NCBI GenBank assembly: GCA_017979445.1
Contig: CM030707.1
Location: forward strand, 20,404,586 to 20,468,585
DNA length: 64,000 bases
Reading direction: 5' to 3'
Source of the DNA: Akebia trifoliata
Lineage: Eukaryota; Streptophyta; Magnoliopsida; Ranunculales; Lardizabalaceae
Positions 45,308 through 58,470 of this stretch are shown here, one piece after another. The translations under genes and the position numbers were made by a program. How positions within the stretch are numbered: the first letter of the stretch is position 1; each line of letters starts with the position of its first letter. Under the pieces are notes generated by a model that made no database searches, was not told the origin of the DNA, and was given only the letters and a program-made list of their open reading frames with translations.

Positions 45308-46764
45308 TATCAGAAAGTGGATATTTTGTTTGAAAGATTAAAAACGGTAAAAATAAAAATAAAAATAATGGTATGAAACGGTAAAATGTCAAAGTCACAC
45401 TCGAGGGGTGATGTCTGCATTTTACATTGCTGTGTTGTGTGTAGGTTGGTGAACTGATATCCAGAGATAATGTTATAAGTTGCATATTTATTTACTTTCT
45501 GTTAGCGCGAGGCGCTATTTACCTTTCCGTTCTATTATTTATTTTAGGCCAAGTGGCCACACTTGCAAGGTAGGAAACTAGATATCTATTCTCAATCTTG
45601 TATTGTTGATTTCTCATATGTTTTCAAATGAAAATAATATATATATATATATATAGTTATTTTGTGAGCTGTTAAAAAGTTTGTGAATGCCTGAAGGGAT
45701 AGTGTGCATATTATCTGAAGTGGTGTACTATCTTGGGATGTACAGTAGGGACCACCAAGCTCATATATGGTATGGGACACGTATGAGAGTGGAGTCACAA
45801 CTGGAATCCGGATTGTTCCTCTCTATCTTTACCAGTGAACTTGTAATGTAAAGGTGGTTATATACGAATGGTTTGTATATTTGGGAATCACATGCACGCC
45901 TGATAGGCATAGACGAAGATGATTAGTCAGTGATCACTAACAATCTATAGTAGTCGAACATTCTGACACATCGAAAAGAGACATATTGCTTACGGTCACG
46001 TCAAACAGTTAGCCTGAGCTGAACAAATGATCAACCAAGTGTGGTAAGTGCAACGACCATGCACAAAATCAAAAACCAAAAGTCAGTAAAGAATATGAAA
46101 CATCATGTCCCGACTGGGAGTGATCTAGTTGTGAATCCCAACTCTCTAATTCCAATACTCCACCATTGTGTATTATGTATATGTTGCCTTATTTTGATAT
46201 ATAAAATGAAATGCATGCTTAATGTTTTTATTTGATCAATTAAATTTGTATATAAAGAAAATGTTATAGTAAGTACTTTTGATTGATGTAATGTCAGTTT
46301 TAAAATGTTTAGTTGCTCATCCTTAATTATATGTATCAGTTTATTGTAGTTTCTTCTGTAAAACTTTGTATTATTAAAATGATTCAGTATGTTTATTCGT
46401 TCATGTTAGGAGGGGTTATTGGCATAAATTGTTTGTTTCCCTACAAGGTAACCATTGTTACTCACCCTTTCCTTCCTATTTTTTTTAATTTCAGAACCTG
46501 TAATTGGCGAGACGGGCGTAAAACCAGCGAGTGAGGACCATCTGGTGGGTCAGATAGACGACCAGAGTCCATTACCTGGTGAGTACTATGGTTATTAACA
46601 AAAGTCCTAATGCTCAGAACAATCCCTAGTGGTGTCATTTAGACAAAAAGTATTATAGATTTTGTTCTGAGCATTTGGACTTTTGTTAAAATGAGAAATT
46701 TTTGTATAATCTCGTGTATAAATTTCTTCTTCCACACTCTAATTTATCGTACGTTATTAGATGT

Positions 46765-48826
46765 TGTAGACATGAGAATATTCATCATTGAACCTCAATG
46801 CTACGTTGTTTGGAGTCACCACCATTCTTTTTTGGAAATGGGTGTGAATGGGCATCCGAATCGATTCTTTTGAAAATAATTTTTTCATAGTATTGTAGTG
46901 ACTCTCAATCATGGAAAAGGTATGGTCTACCTAAGATCTAGGTAAGGGGATTCGGTTAGAAAATGGGGAAGGTGTTAAGCACCCTATTCTCTCCACCTAT
47001 GATGGTTACCTTTAGATTTCGTTATTTTTTAAAGATTAACATAACAAGTAAAATGCATGAGATGCATGAAGTGGGTGGGTGCACATAATGTGTATGTACC
47101 CCTTTGAAAGAGGATTTAATGTTTGTGTAGACATGAGGAATATCTTATAAGAGAGGATATCCCACAAAGTCATCACATTTTTACATGAATTGGAATGTTG
47201 GTTTAGGATTTTAGAGAAGTTCTATGAATGGAGTTCTCTTTAGATCCACAACCTTAATGCATGCATGCTTAGCTAAAAACTTAGTGTTTTAACCGCATCA
47301 AGAGAGCTACACAATTCTTCATCATGGCCAAACATGTGCGATGTGTGTACATAGTGTACATTATGATGCATGATATGAGAATGGGTTAAAAAGGGCTTCA
47401 ACCTCCATCCTTTCGACCAAACCGCCTCAAGCATTCCATGCCCAAGGTTGAGATTTAATCTACTTGAAATGAATGAGGGTTTTCCATCACATCCTAAAGG
47501 TTTCTAAAAAGAAAAAGAGAGGGATAGAAGAAGAAGATGCAAGTTAAAAAAAAATAAATAACAACTACTATACCCACCTTGTCCCATTGGAAGTCTTGAA
47601 TGAACTTGAACTTGAACTTGAGAGTTAAAGGATGTAGTTGAGGGTTGAGAGAGTTGAATATTGAGAGATGAGATATGAGAGATGAGTAGAGATTTTGGTA
47701 GAGTTTTAGGTTGAGAAATGGGGGCTTGAGAGCATGAATTATTCTTAGAAAATGAGGGTATTTATAGAGTTTTTGAAGAACTTTTGGGGATAAAGTGGTC
47801 CAACCTTAAAAATAAAAAAAATGGACATGAGATTTAGGTTATTTCTTTTTGGATTTTTCATTTGTATGGGGGTAAAGATGACATTTGTGAAGAAATCCTA
47901 AAAGCATTCTTTAGTCCTTGGTTTTTTGGTAAATAGAGGTGAGAAAACAAAAGCACTTTTGGGAGGGTGAATAAGGGAGTGACATGTGTAAAGGTGGAGT
48001 GGTAGGTAAAAAGTAGACTTTAGTTCATTTGTAAATAACTCATAAAGCAATGGTGGAAGTGTATTTTTGAAATGGACCAATGGGAGAACAAAAGTACTTT
48101 TAGGAGGGTGAATGGGAGAATGACATGTGTAAAAGTGAAGTGATAGGTGAAAAGTAGCCCTTGGTTCATTTGTAAATAACTCATAAAGTAAGGGGTGAGA
48201 GTGTATTTTTGAAATGAACTAATGGGAGAACTCCATGTATGTACTTGAAGATTCCCACCTTTTGAGGGTATGATTGGAAGTTCTCTCAACTTTATAAATT
48301 ATTACCAAAGACCCAAGAACCTTTTTGGTTTGACCAACCTTTTTGGGAAGGACATTCTTGAATTTTCACAAGGAAAAGTTGACTCTCCAATTAGATGATG
48401 CATTGAGTATTGAGGGCTTATGGGAGATCAACATGTGTCATCTTTTGAGGGGGTGAGAGAATGGATTTGGAATGGACTTGGTGTTGGGCTTGGGTTTGGG
48501 TTAGGATGTGGACTTAGGTTTGGGCTTAGAATGGACTTGGCTTTAGATTTAGGATATAGACTTGGGTTTTGGACTTGGGTTAGGTTGGATGAGGAAATGG
48601 ACTTTGGTTATGGTATGGGTGATGGAGCGGTGAATGGAGAATGGTTACGAGTTAGGGACAAGGTTGAGCATGCAAACTATATGACATGATGTATGTATGC
48701 ATGTATGCATGAAAAATGATGACATGTGGCAATGCTGGTCCGTCGAAAATCTTGAACTCTAAATCGGAATCAATTCGAGGAAATTTGAATTTTCCTAACG
48801 GGTTCGTGCAAATTGGGGTGTTTACA
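46765..48826 (-). mobile_element. Solo LTR of a Tat-like element, inserted in copy B
   Basis: A 2062-bp unit with ends TGTAGACATGAG and GGGGTGTTTACA, flanked by GATGT/AATGT (4 of 5 bp). Read on the minus strand it starts TGTAAACACCCCAATTTGCACG, close to the Tat LTR start at 48877. Its other end carries ggaaggtgttaagcacc and gagtcaccacc, the reverse of motifs at the 3' end of that LTR. It contains a tandem pair of about 144 bp (about 47942-48232) and a gggcttgggtttgg-type run near 48475-48600. Confidence 0.75.
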
Positions 48827-48876
48827 AATGTATATAGGTTTTCGCTAGTATTATATTTTATATGTATATATGCAGG

Positions 48877-50632
48877 TGTAGACACCCCATTTTTGCACTC
48901 GCCTGATTAATCAACTCGTCAACCCGATTGCAACGGTTCCCAATGATAAATGATTATTCCAATGCTTTATTTTGTTACCCGAAATGTTTCATAAATCCGG
49001 ATGAGGTATCTCAAACTGACAAAACCTTAGAAATCACGCTACGCTAGGAAAATACGACTCCAGAAACATAGAAATCATCATCTTGCAGACCCAAAAAGAA
49101 GCTTCACGATAAAAATCACTAAAAATTGATCAAATTATCAAAATACCCCTAACATCAAAATAATCCTAGAGCCTACGTTACGATTAGGAAAACCCTCTCG
49201 AACACATAAAATAACAAATCGAAACCAAATAAATCATTTCACCAATTTTAACAGAATTCGACAAAATTATGAAAATGCCCCTCATAAAGTTCATGATCAT
49301 TTCACATAAAAAATTTCATGAATGACACAAACTAATATATCCATTGAATTCTTTATGAAAAATCGATTCTAAAATATCCTAGAACATTAAAAACCGACTT
49401 AAAACGTGAAAAGTCCTCTCCGGGGGTAAAACGGTAATTTCACAATTTTCATAATTAAAAATTTTGAAATTAATAAATAAAACATTAAATAATTAAAGTA
49501 AAACATTAATGAAATTAATTTAAAATTTTAAATTAAAAAATCGATCAATCGGGCTTTCAAGTAAAATTGTTGAGGGTTCGTGGGATATTTTTTTAAGGAC
49601 CCTTCCACTTGGAGGTCCAAAGAATTAAAAATATAATAGAGGAGGGTTCTCCAAAAAATTAAAGTCAATCAAGCAAGACTAAGGTCAACGTATTAAAGTC
49701 AATCAAGTGAGACTAAAGTCAAAATTAAAGTCAATTAAGCAAGACTGAAGTCAAGATATTAAAAGTCAATCAATTAAGACTAAAGTCAAAATATTAAAAT
49801 TTAATCAAATAAGACCAAAAGTCAAAATCATAATAGAATTTTAATTAAATAATAACTCTATCTAATAGAGTTCTAACTAAAACACAACTCTACCTAAAAC
49901 AATTCTAATTAAAACACAATTCTACTTAAAATAATTATAATTAAAACACAACTCTAACTAAAAGAACTCTAATTAAATATTAACTCTATCCAAATCAACC
50001 CCTAAAAAAATCTATAAATAGAGGTGCTCACACCCTATTTTCGTATCAAATCATAAATCCTAAGAGAAGTAGGTCTAAAAGCCCCCCTAGCCTCTCATAA
50101 ACCCTAGTTTTAGAGTCCCAACTCCTTACCTAACATCCCTCCTTCGATTTTAGCCTAAAGAACACCTAAAAGCCCTCCAAAAATACCCAAAAATCCATAG
50201 TAACCCGAAGAATTCAGATCCAAGGAAAAAAGAGATACCTTGCCTCGGATATCGAAAATCAAATTCGGAGACAGAACGAAGCAAGAAGTACGGTACAAGG
50301 AGCAACTTTTGTCGGATCTGAGGGAACAAAGTCTTTGTTATCAGAAAGGTATAACTTTTTATTCTTTTATTAATTTTATTATTATCTAGGTTTTTAGCAA
50401 TGTAACCTATTTGGGGAAGTTAGTAGAGACCGGCTTTGGCCGGGCGGGTTGGTGCCTAACACCTTCCAACCCCGTAACATGATCCCCGAATTCAGTTTTT
50501 TCTGTTTTAGATTAGTCTTTTATCTATTTGGAGTCATTGAACGGTTCCTAGACCGTAATAACTAAGTAGCGACTCCCAAACCTCAAGGGTCAAAAGCGGA
50601 TCCGAGCATCCCGCGAATCGAGGGCGCTTTTA
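48877..50632 (+). repeat. 5' LTR of the Tat-like element
   Basis: 1756 bp, TGTAGACACCCC to CTTTTA (TG...TA; the 3' copy ends TTCA). Aligned by eye to the 3' LTR it differs by scattered substitutions and small indels, enough to rule out a very recent insertion. TATAAATA at 50013-50020 is the likely promoter. Confidence 0.9.
50013..50020 (+). promoter_or_regulatory. LTR TATA box
   Basis: TATAAATA followed by gaggtgctcacaccc. The identical box occurs in the 3' LTR at 60748-60755. It would start the genomic RNA of the element roughly 30 bp downstream. Confidence 0.6.
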
Positions 50633-50633
50633 G

Positions 50634-50652
50634 TGGCGACTCCACTGGGGAC
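50634..50652 (+). other. Primer-binding site
   Basis: TGGCGACTCCACTGGGGAC begins one base after the 5' LTR. The leading TGG is the complement of the tRNA CCA end. Ogre elements are known to use tRNA-Arg with a closely related site; I could not verify which tRNA pairs here. Confidence 0.75.
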
Positions 50653-52199
50653 ATTTGAGGATCAGACTTGAAAAGCCCCAAGTATGGGAAGCATTGCCAG
50701 TAGGACCTAGTTTTTTTTAATTATTTTATTTTATTTTTAGTTATTTTTTTATTTGATTATTTTATTTTATTTTATTTTATTTATTTATTTTTTATCATTC
50801 TTTTTGGATAAATTATTGAGCACTGGTTTGGATATTGAATATTTTGTTTTGGCCTTAAAATCATGCAGGATTTCTAGAAGGTAATGGTCTAAAATAAGGG
50901 TGTTGATTCATTTTTATTTGGATTATTTTTTATTTGTATTATCCTTTATTAGTACCCTTTGGTACAATTTTGGATATTTTGAATTTGGCATACAATTTTC
51001 TTTTTGGTTCAATCTAGGGTCATTTTGGGGATGACCCTAAATAATGAAAGATTAAAATTGACATAAATTGATGATGGAATGATGGTGATTGAGATGAGAG
51101 TTATGATTATTTAAAAAAAAAATTGGATGATTTTGTTTGGCACGTTACTAGGAATAGGCGGCAAGTTATAGAAAAAAATTATTTGTGAGCGAGCACTAAG
51201 AAACAAAAAATTGCCTTTTTTAATGTTTTTCGTGATCAGGAGAGAATTCCAAGAAAAAAAAAATCAGAAAAAATCGTAAAAAAAAAAAAAAAAAAAATTC
51301 GCTTGGTGTGCCGTTAGTAGAAATCCGTTTCTGCTGTTTCTATCTTCTTCTCCACTCATGCTGAAAAACGAAAAACAGCAAGAACGTTTTTCTCTCTCTC
51401 TCTCTCTCTCTCGTTCTGTGATGGGTCCTCTCGGCACACTCAATTCTCTCCATCAAGAACTCAAATCCTCTTCTTGATTTTCTTTAACTCAAAGTACGAT
51501 TTCTACAGATCTCATTGAAAATCACCTTCTTAAATCAGATTTGAAAGTGTTTTAAACCAGCCATTGATGTTGCTTGTCGTGAAGAGGTAAACGATTTTTT
51601 CTCATCTCTCTTTATACGTTATCCATGGTTTCTCTTGAAATCATATATTGCAACCGATTTGCTGCACTTTAGAAGCTTCGAAAATGGCTTCTGTTATTGC
51701 TGTTGAGCATTTTCGTTGGTTCAAACATCAATCTGATAATGATGACAGCATGGTTGTTCATGGTGAGGGCGAGTTGCAGCGAAGAAGATAAGGAGAGAGT
51801 GAAATAATTTTGTCTTTTTTGACTCTTCCCTGATTCTATCTATCAATTTTCATCATAAAAATCGATTGGGTTTATCTAACGATGATGTATTGCCCATCAG
51901 GACCCTAACATTTTTTTCTCTTTCTTCCAACAATTCTTCGATGGATTAAACCTTCAAGAAAATTCTTTTGTGACTCTGATCTCAAACATCAGACTCGTAG
52001 CCCATTCGGTGTTAGTTAGATTTGGGGATCACTCGAACAAGGAGACTATGGGTTTAGACCCTTTCGATTTTTTTGAAATTTCTGAGAATCAAAACCAGTG
52101 GATCAAACAAGAAGCCATGGTTGAATGAGCACATTTTTATGTAGTTTTCGCTTAATTTAATTGGTGAAAGTTGGGGTTATTTGGATCATCTCGTTATGA

Positions 52200-52640
52200 A
52201 TTTTTATTAACACACCAATCTTTACTTATAACGCACCATTCTACACATAAACAACTATTTTTTTTTTTAAAGAATTGGTGTATTGTAAGTAAATAATTGA
52301 TGTGTCAATTTTTGTAAGGGACATATATGACAGACCTCTCTATTGTTTCCTTACTGAAGAAGAGAACACCTTTGTTGATTGAGGGTTGCAATTGGCACAC
52401 CAATTTCTTCTAACGCTACATCAATTGTGTGCAATTATTTAGTGATTACTATTTTTTTTAGAGAACTTAGTTTTTTAGTTTTTTTTATGATTAGTAGTAG
52501 GTTTTATATATATAAATGTTCATTTTCTTTGATTGAGGGTTGCAATTGGCACATAATTTTTTTTCTAACGCTACATCAATTGTGGGCAATTACTTAGCGA
52601 TTGGTGTGGCATTAGTAAAAGGTAGTATGGCAATAGTGAC
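52200..52640. repeat. MITE remnants of the ACACCAA/TAACGC family in the Tat leader
   Basis: Two adjacent pieces: about 52200-52325 with ttattaacacaccaatcttt facing a diverged reverse copy, and about 52371-52640 with a direct repeat of gattgagggttgcaattggc (near 52377 and 52531) ending in gattggtgtggcattagtaa. Related to the element upstream of APK. Confidence 0.45.
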
Positions 52641-53767
52641 TCACTTGTCACGTTTTTTTTAGGATTGTGTTTTGTTTTTAGTTAAAAAAAAAAAGATTCA
52701 TCGCTGCTCCACAATTACCATTCTACCCTCAATTTAATATTCTTTGAAGTTTCGAATTATTTTAGGTCACCTAAAATAACCTTCGATTGGACCATAAAAA
52801 AGAAATCCATTTAATTTGGATTAAAAAAATTGTGTACTTGTTTCAATATTGGATTGGATCAATTATTCCATGTTATATTCATTGATTGATTTACCAGGAT
52901 ATATGCATATTTGATCATGATTAGTTCTTCCTTTGTTGTTTAATGCTATTAATTTAATGTGTTATGCTTGCTCTTGTCATATGCATTTATTTAATCTTTG
53001 ATAATTTGATTGGTATGATCTATTGATTTTTGGATACTTGATGTCATTGATACTTGAATATATGTTGTGCTTTGATCAAGCCTATGGTCCCATTTGTTTG
53101 AAAAGGCCCCGGGCATACCCCACCTTGCTTTGCACACACCACATGCACGTTTACTGTTTTACTCACTTACATGTCCCATATAGCCAACGTGGTTCTAATG
53201 CGTGGTCTGGTCTCTTCGGAGATGCGACGTCATTCATGAAAACCACAACTCCAGTCACGTACCTTAGAGTATATCAAACTGGGGGCATTAATACCGTCTG
53301 ATCAGGTGATTCTGAGAGATATATTGATGCACCCAGGTTGGAGCGACCTGAGCCTTTGACCTATTGTGAGCCACACAGTCACATGTCCCGATTGCCAACG
53401 TAGTACTAATACGTGGTCGGTCCCCTTGTGGGATGACAAACCATTTATGAAAGCTACCACTCTTGACTCGTACCCGTAGGTATAAAAGATAATCTAAGTA
53501 TATCAATAGCACTTCTTGGTCAAAACCGGTGCCTAAGCAAGATCTTGCCCCGCTGTACCCTACTGTACGAGGGGGATAGACTACGTCTATTCTAGACGAG
53601 AGGTATTTAAGTGGGCCCTTGATCAGCATTGTGCGCCACCTCTCAACTGGAGATCAAACTGGCTGTTTTTGGCTTCAGAGAAGTGAATTGAGGTTTTGAA
53701 TTATCACATATACGGTATATCAAACCAAGTCACCACGTATCGAAAGGTATATAGGTGTGCTTGGGCT

Positions 53768-53933
53768 AGGGTGGCCAGATAAAAATGCATTGCATATAGT
53801 AAGCTTAGAGTCTAGAAACCTCCCCTGTAGGCCACGACTCGAACTTGGGAAGGGTGGCCAGATAAAAATGCATTGCATATAGTAAGCTTAGAGTCTAGAA
53901 ACCTCCCCTGTAGGCCACGACTCGAATTTATCG
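53768..53933 (+). repeat. 83-bp near-perfect tandem duplication
   Basis: Copies 53768-53850 and 53851-53933 begin agggtggccagataaaaatg and stay identical through ccacgactcgaa. The lack of divergence implies a recent duplication inside the leader. Confidence 0.9.
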
Positions 53934-54544
53934 TGGGTGTTCCCGGGTTACTCTATTTAATCCAAGCAAAAGGTAAGTGGGTGGACTGGTCCACACCGCT
54001 CCAATCAAACCCGCAATATCGGTCCAACCCAATAAACTTAATTGATGAGACATATTGGTCAATATCAAGTTAAACTAATTAGTCCCATTGGTAAATGGAT
54101 CTTATGGATCAACATATGGACCGGTTGAACTAATTGACTTAAAAATATTGGATGAAATGATGCAGGTGGAATATTCAGATTCATTGAGTCGAACCGACCC
54201 AAACTCAAATGGGTACATAGTCCCAATTACTTTGCATCTGCCAGTTTAATTCAATGGACTGAATATTTCATACTTAACAAGATCAATAAATCATATTCAT
54301 GTAATATTTCTTGATCGAAATATTTCATTGGTTAGAGATTTTGAATCTAGAGGTTAACTTAACTCATGCTATCAAGAGAAACCTCTATTTATGAAAAGTC
54401 TACTCTAGGGTCCGTAACGAGTAATCCACCTTTGATGGGGTTTTCAAGATTATCATTGCGCCCAAACTCAAGCGTCCACCTCCTAGTTGGAGTCGTAAGT
54501 CCAGTCGGTTAGAACAAGCTACAGTACCAAGTCAACAAACATAT

Positions 54545-56011
54545 ATGGCTTCAGAATCTGAACTTATAGAGATCCGTAAGATCTTGGCAGCCTTTGCCAA
54601 TGATATCAACAATATAAAAGGCAAAGTGGAAATGTTAGAACAGACCTCGGAATCAACGGGCAATCCCCTAAATGATCGAAAAGGAAAGAAGGTAGAAGAG
54701 AGACATCCACGTGAAGTCTTCGAACTCGACGGAGATGAAGAATATGTTGATGAAAATCCGATATTAGCTAACAGAATGTCTCAATTAGAGTCGGCTATGA
54801 AAAGTATAAAAGGCATCGATGAAATTGCAGCAGGTATTGAAGCTCTGAACCGCATCCCTAGAATTCATTTGCCTGAGAAGTTTGTGATGCTGGAAATGGA
54901 CAAGTTTAGTGGTATAGGGTGTGCAAAAATGCATCTTAAAGTGTATGTTACTAACATGCGCACTATGGGGCTTAGCGACGAACATATGACATTACTGTTT
55001 CAACGAACTCTGTCAAGATCAGCTCTACGATGGCTATTGTCTCAAGATCCAGCTACAGTAGGTACATGGGAGAATATGTCAAAAGCTTTCTAGTATCAGT
55101 ACAAATACAATACCGAAATTGAAACTTCAAGAAGAGACTTAGAGTCAACTAAACAAAAGAATGGGGAAACATTTACTGACTTCATCAGTCGTTGGAGGGC
55201 CAAGGCTGCACAAATGTGGGATAGACCTTCAGAGAAAGAACAAGTGGCTATTATCTTAAAAAACCTCTCGCAAGGGTATGCCCGACATCTAGTTTCTCAA
55301 TACCTTCCTACATTTGAGTCTCTATTGCAAGCTGGTAGCCAATTGGAAGATGCTTTCGCTTCTGAAATCCTTTCCAATCCTTCTGACAACAAGTTCAAAA
55401 AGCCTTTTATCAATTCTAAATCTAGTACTGATCACGCGTATGTAGCCAATACGTCTACTACACCCGTCCAATCTACTATCTTACCTAGTAACCAAGTTAA
55501 CCCTAATCAACCTCGACAGCGTAGGAAATTCACCAATCTTGGTATGCCTTTGAGCATTGTCTTTCAGAAACTATTAAGTAAAGGGCTCATTGCACCTCTC
55601 AAATCTCGACCTTTACCAAATCCACTCCCCACTTCTCACAATCCCAACCTATTTTGTGAGTTTCACCAAAATTCCGGTTATCTTACTGATCGTTGCATTG
55701 CTCTTCGTCATACAGTTCAAGACCTCATTGACACCAAAAAAGTTACTGTCCCTGTCCCTGAGCAACCAAATGTTACTACCAACCCTCTATCCAGTTACCA
55801 ACCTCCTCAGACTCTGAACATAGTATCCAATACTCAACTCTCGTTTGACCCAATCCTTCTTATCCGATCAGTCAATCATAAACCTCCTAGCCCTCCTCTT
55901 ACCAAAGTAATGGTCCCTAATGAGGTTTTCACCACCAAATGCAGTCTTGGCCAAGAGAGAAGAAGTAAGTCTGAAGAATGCAAAGAATCTGAAGAAGAAA
56001 ACTCAATCTAA
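54545..56011 (+). pseudogene. gag: Tat-type gag with one in-frame stop
   Basis: One frame of 489 codons starts MASESELIEIRKILAAFAND, has a coiled-coil-like start and an acidic linker, then the retrotransposon Gag core (about residues 110-270). In the core, KFSGIGCAKMHLKVY aligns with the F-x-G-x-x-x-P-x-x-H-L-x-x-Y pattern. A TAG replaces codon 183 (55091-55093) in the AF-x-QYKYNTEI segment. Most likely a CAG changed to TAG. A C-terminal CEFHQNSGYLTDRC (from codon 371) corresponds to the Tat C-x-x-H-x-x-x-G-H-x-x-x-x-C knuckle with the second His changed to Tyr. The product would form the virus-like particle; this copy encodes at best a truncated protein. Confidence 0.85.
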
Positions 56012-56149
56012 CCGCTTGGAAATAGTTTCTCGAGTTCTCAGTCTGTAATCAAGCCCGTTGTGGGTAATTGTCTTTAGTTGTTTATGAGTCTTGAGACTAG
56101 TTCTTTCTATCAATTCAGTAATTAAGTATGTCTTTTTCCTTATTTTATT

Positions 56150-57230
56150 CCAGTCAAGTTAGTTTGTCGAGTCTGCAATGGTGTCAGTTGCCCCATCTAA
56201 ATTCAATTGAATAAAGAAAATTTTTGAATACCTTGAGCACATTAACGAGTTAACTAATAACTGGCTTAAAAGAAAAATTCCTCTAATAAGGAACCCCCTC
56301 TTGAATGAGAAGGTAAATGCCTTGCTCGAGGAACTAAAGGTCATTGACCTCGGAACAAAAAAATAATTCTCAAGAAATTCAGATTGGAACTAACTTATCC
56401 CCAGAGGAACACAAAGAGATGATGAATTTATTCAGAAAATTCAAAAGACTTGCTTACATGGTCCTATGAGGATATGTCGGTTAAATTTGGAGTGTTGTTC
56501 AACATGAAATATATACCCATCCTGTGAGAACACCAACCAGAATAGACTGACATAGCCAGATGAGGGATTATAAAATGTATCAGTCCTGGAATTTTAAAAT
56601 CGATGGAATAATTGAAGCAGCCAGTAAAAATCTCAAGACAATCATCGTGAAAATGTGTCAATCACACATCACACCGGGACTGGCCAGAGAAGTTACCATT
56701 CGCATTATGGATATATTACACTTCAATACAGTCTTCTACTAGAGTCACTCTAGTATGATATGAAAGCAATCTTACCGGTTAAAAGGGGAAAATCCTGTAT
56801 CTCAAGGTCTTGATGGAAGTTAATTTTTAAAAATAGATTGGGTCTGTCAATGGAGATGAGTCACTCGCATGTTTGACAAGAAAGTCAAAGTTCATCACTT
56901 ATGAGTCAAGAATCTAAAGCATCAGACTACCCAAGAAAAAAAAATTGAGTACTCTTCCTCGATCCTAGAAAGTTTGAACCCAATTGGAGAGATTCAATCA
57001 TTAAGGAAATATTATCTGGAAGAACTGTTAGACTTCAAGATCATGATGGAATATAATTACCAGAACCAACCAACCTTGACCAAATCAAACGGTACTACAT
57101 TTAAGGAGGCCATCTTTAGCCGAATCAATTCTCCTGTTACCCAGTTCAATATATCCTTTCTCAACCCCTTTGCAGCCTTTTCAAAAAGAAAAATTATGCC
57201 TTTTTCTTTCTCAGCCTAATTACCTAACCT
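56150..57230 (+). pseudogene. Decayed pol remnants
   Basis: Broken frames. Near 56450-56500 the sequence reads LLTWSYEDM in a shifted frame, the W-S-Y-x-D-M motif found just before reverse transcriptase in Tat pol. Pieces around 56970-57220 may derive from the pol end (for instance a LRKYYLEEL segment near 56998). No YVDD or integrase motif remains between, so a large deletion is inferred. Shortly after, ctgatcccaaaaatctgggg and tacgtaggcaacctggg at about 57263-57300 are conserved 3' motifs of such elements. Confidence 0.55.
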
Positions 57231-57599
57231 AGGGGAGGGAAGATTTGAACTACGTTTTGGTCTGATCCCAAAAATCTGGGGTACGTAGGCAACCTGGGAA
57301 GTTACTTCAGGCCCGACCACATCAAAATAAAAAAATCTATTTCCCTACACAATAAAAAATAAAGAAAAAAAATTCAAAAGAAAAAGAAATCCAAAATGGG
57401 AAAGAAAATTTAAGGCAAAGTAAAAAAAATGCCACACAAGAGGCATTTGGGTTTTTGAGCCTCAAAATTCCTTTCTTTTTATACCCAGTCCTAAGCTTAC
57501 CCATGAAAGTCCTCCTAAGTACCGTGCAAAAAGTCAAGGAAGATAGCAAAATATGATCAGACAGCAACTCCAGAAGTTCAGATAGGAAGAAAAAAAAAA

Positions 57600-57890
57600 A
57601 AGCCCGCTAGGTTGAAAATCCAAAGGGGCAACTTAGGCAAAAATTAAGGCAAGCTCGCGAGGTTAAAAATCTGAAAGGATGACCTTTGTAACAATCAAAG
57701 CAAGGAAAAAAGAAAAAATTGTAAGCTCGCTAGATCGAAAACCTAAAAAGGCGATCTAGGCAAAAGCTAGAGCATGCTCGCTAGATTGAAAACCTGAATA
57801 GGCAATCTAGGCAAAACTTAGAGCTATCAAAAAATAAAAGAAAATCTCCGTTGAGTTGAGAAGTTGAACAGGTAGCCCGAGCTAAAATAT
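57600..57890 (+). repeat. Degenerate minisatellite 1 in the Tat 3' region
   Basis: About five units of 55-70 bp of the type gctcgctagattgaaaacct followed by aggcaatctaggcaaa, at about 57602, 57652, 57723, 57777 and, diverged, 57846. Confidence 0.75.
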
Positions 57891-58470
57891 CAGAAGTCCG
57901 AATGATCAAGTTTCAATACCCAGTTTGAACCAAATATAGACTCAGTGGATACAAGTATCTCGTCTATGATTGATCTGAAGAGTTTCATGTCCCTAAGCGA
58001 ACCGACGGGGAGAAAAAATAAATTCTATGATGAATTTCAGAAAGAAATATTTTGTTCTAATTTCTTTGAGCCTGACTCAAAATCTTCAATATAAAAAGTC
58101 AAAATTAAAAGTTAAACCTTTATTGTGCTTGCGGTAATCAAGGATTTCAAACTTTCATAACAAGGGCACTTCCTTTTTCTAAAGAGTACAGTTTCCCCCC
58201 TTACACTAGGGGCATTTATTTTCAAATTATGTTCAATTATCCCCAGTGCAATGTTCCTTGTCAAACTAGGGGCATTTTTGTTCTGATGCCTAGTCAATTT
58301 CAACCCCAAAGGATAAGGTTAACTTTGAATTAAAGGTTACCCTCTTGATAGTAATTTTGAAAACTCCTCAGATTCAAAGAGAGTAAAAATGTTTACCAGA
58401 CCTTCATAAAATCTAACTTTTTATTAAAAAAAAAATCAAATGCGAGGTTAATCCCCCGTTTGTTCCCTCA

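Larger units (their letters stand above)
50653..54544 (+). other. Tat-element leader
   Basis: 3.9 kb between primer site and gag. Ogre elements often have an extra ORF1 here; none is intact. It contains a (CT)n tract at about 51390-51412, MITE pieces near 52200-52640, an imperfect duplication around 53150-53470 (acatgtcccgattgccaacg and a diverged partner about 235 bp upstream) and the 83-bp duplication. Confidence 0.6.

Noticed and set aside
48420..48689. 89-codon Gly/Leu-repeat ORF
   Set aside because: It is a translated simple repeat (gggcttgggtttgg type) inside a solo LTR that runs on the other strand.
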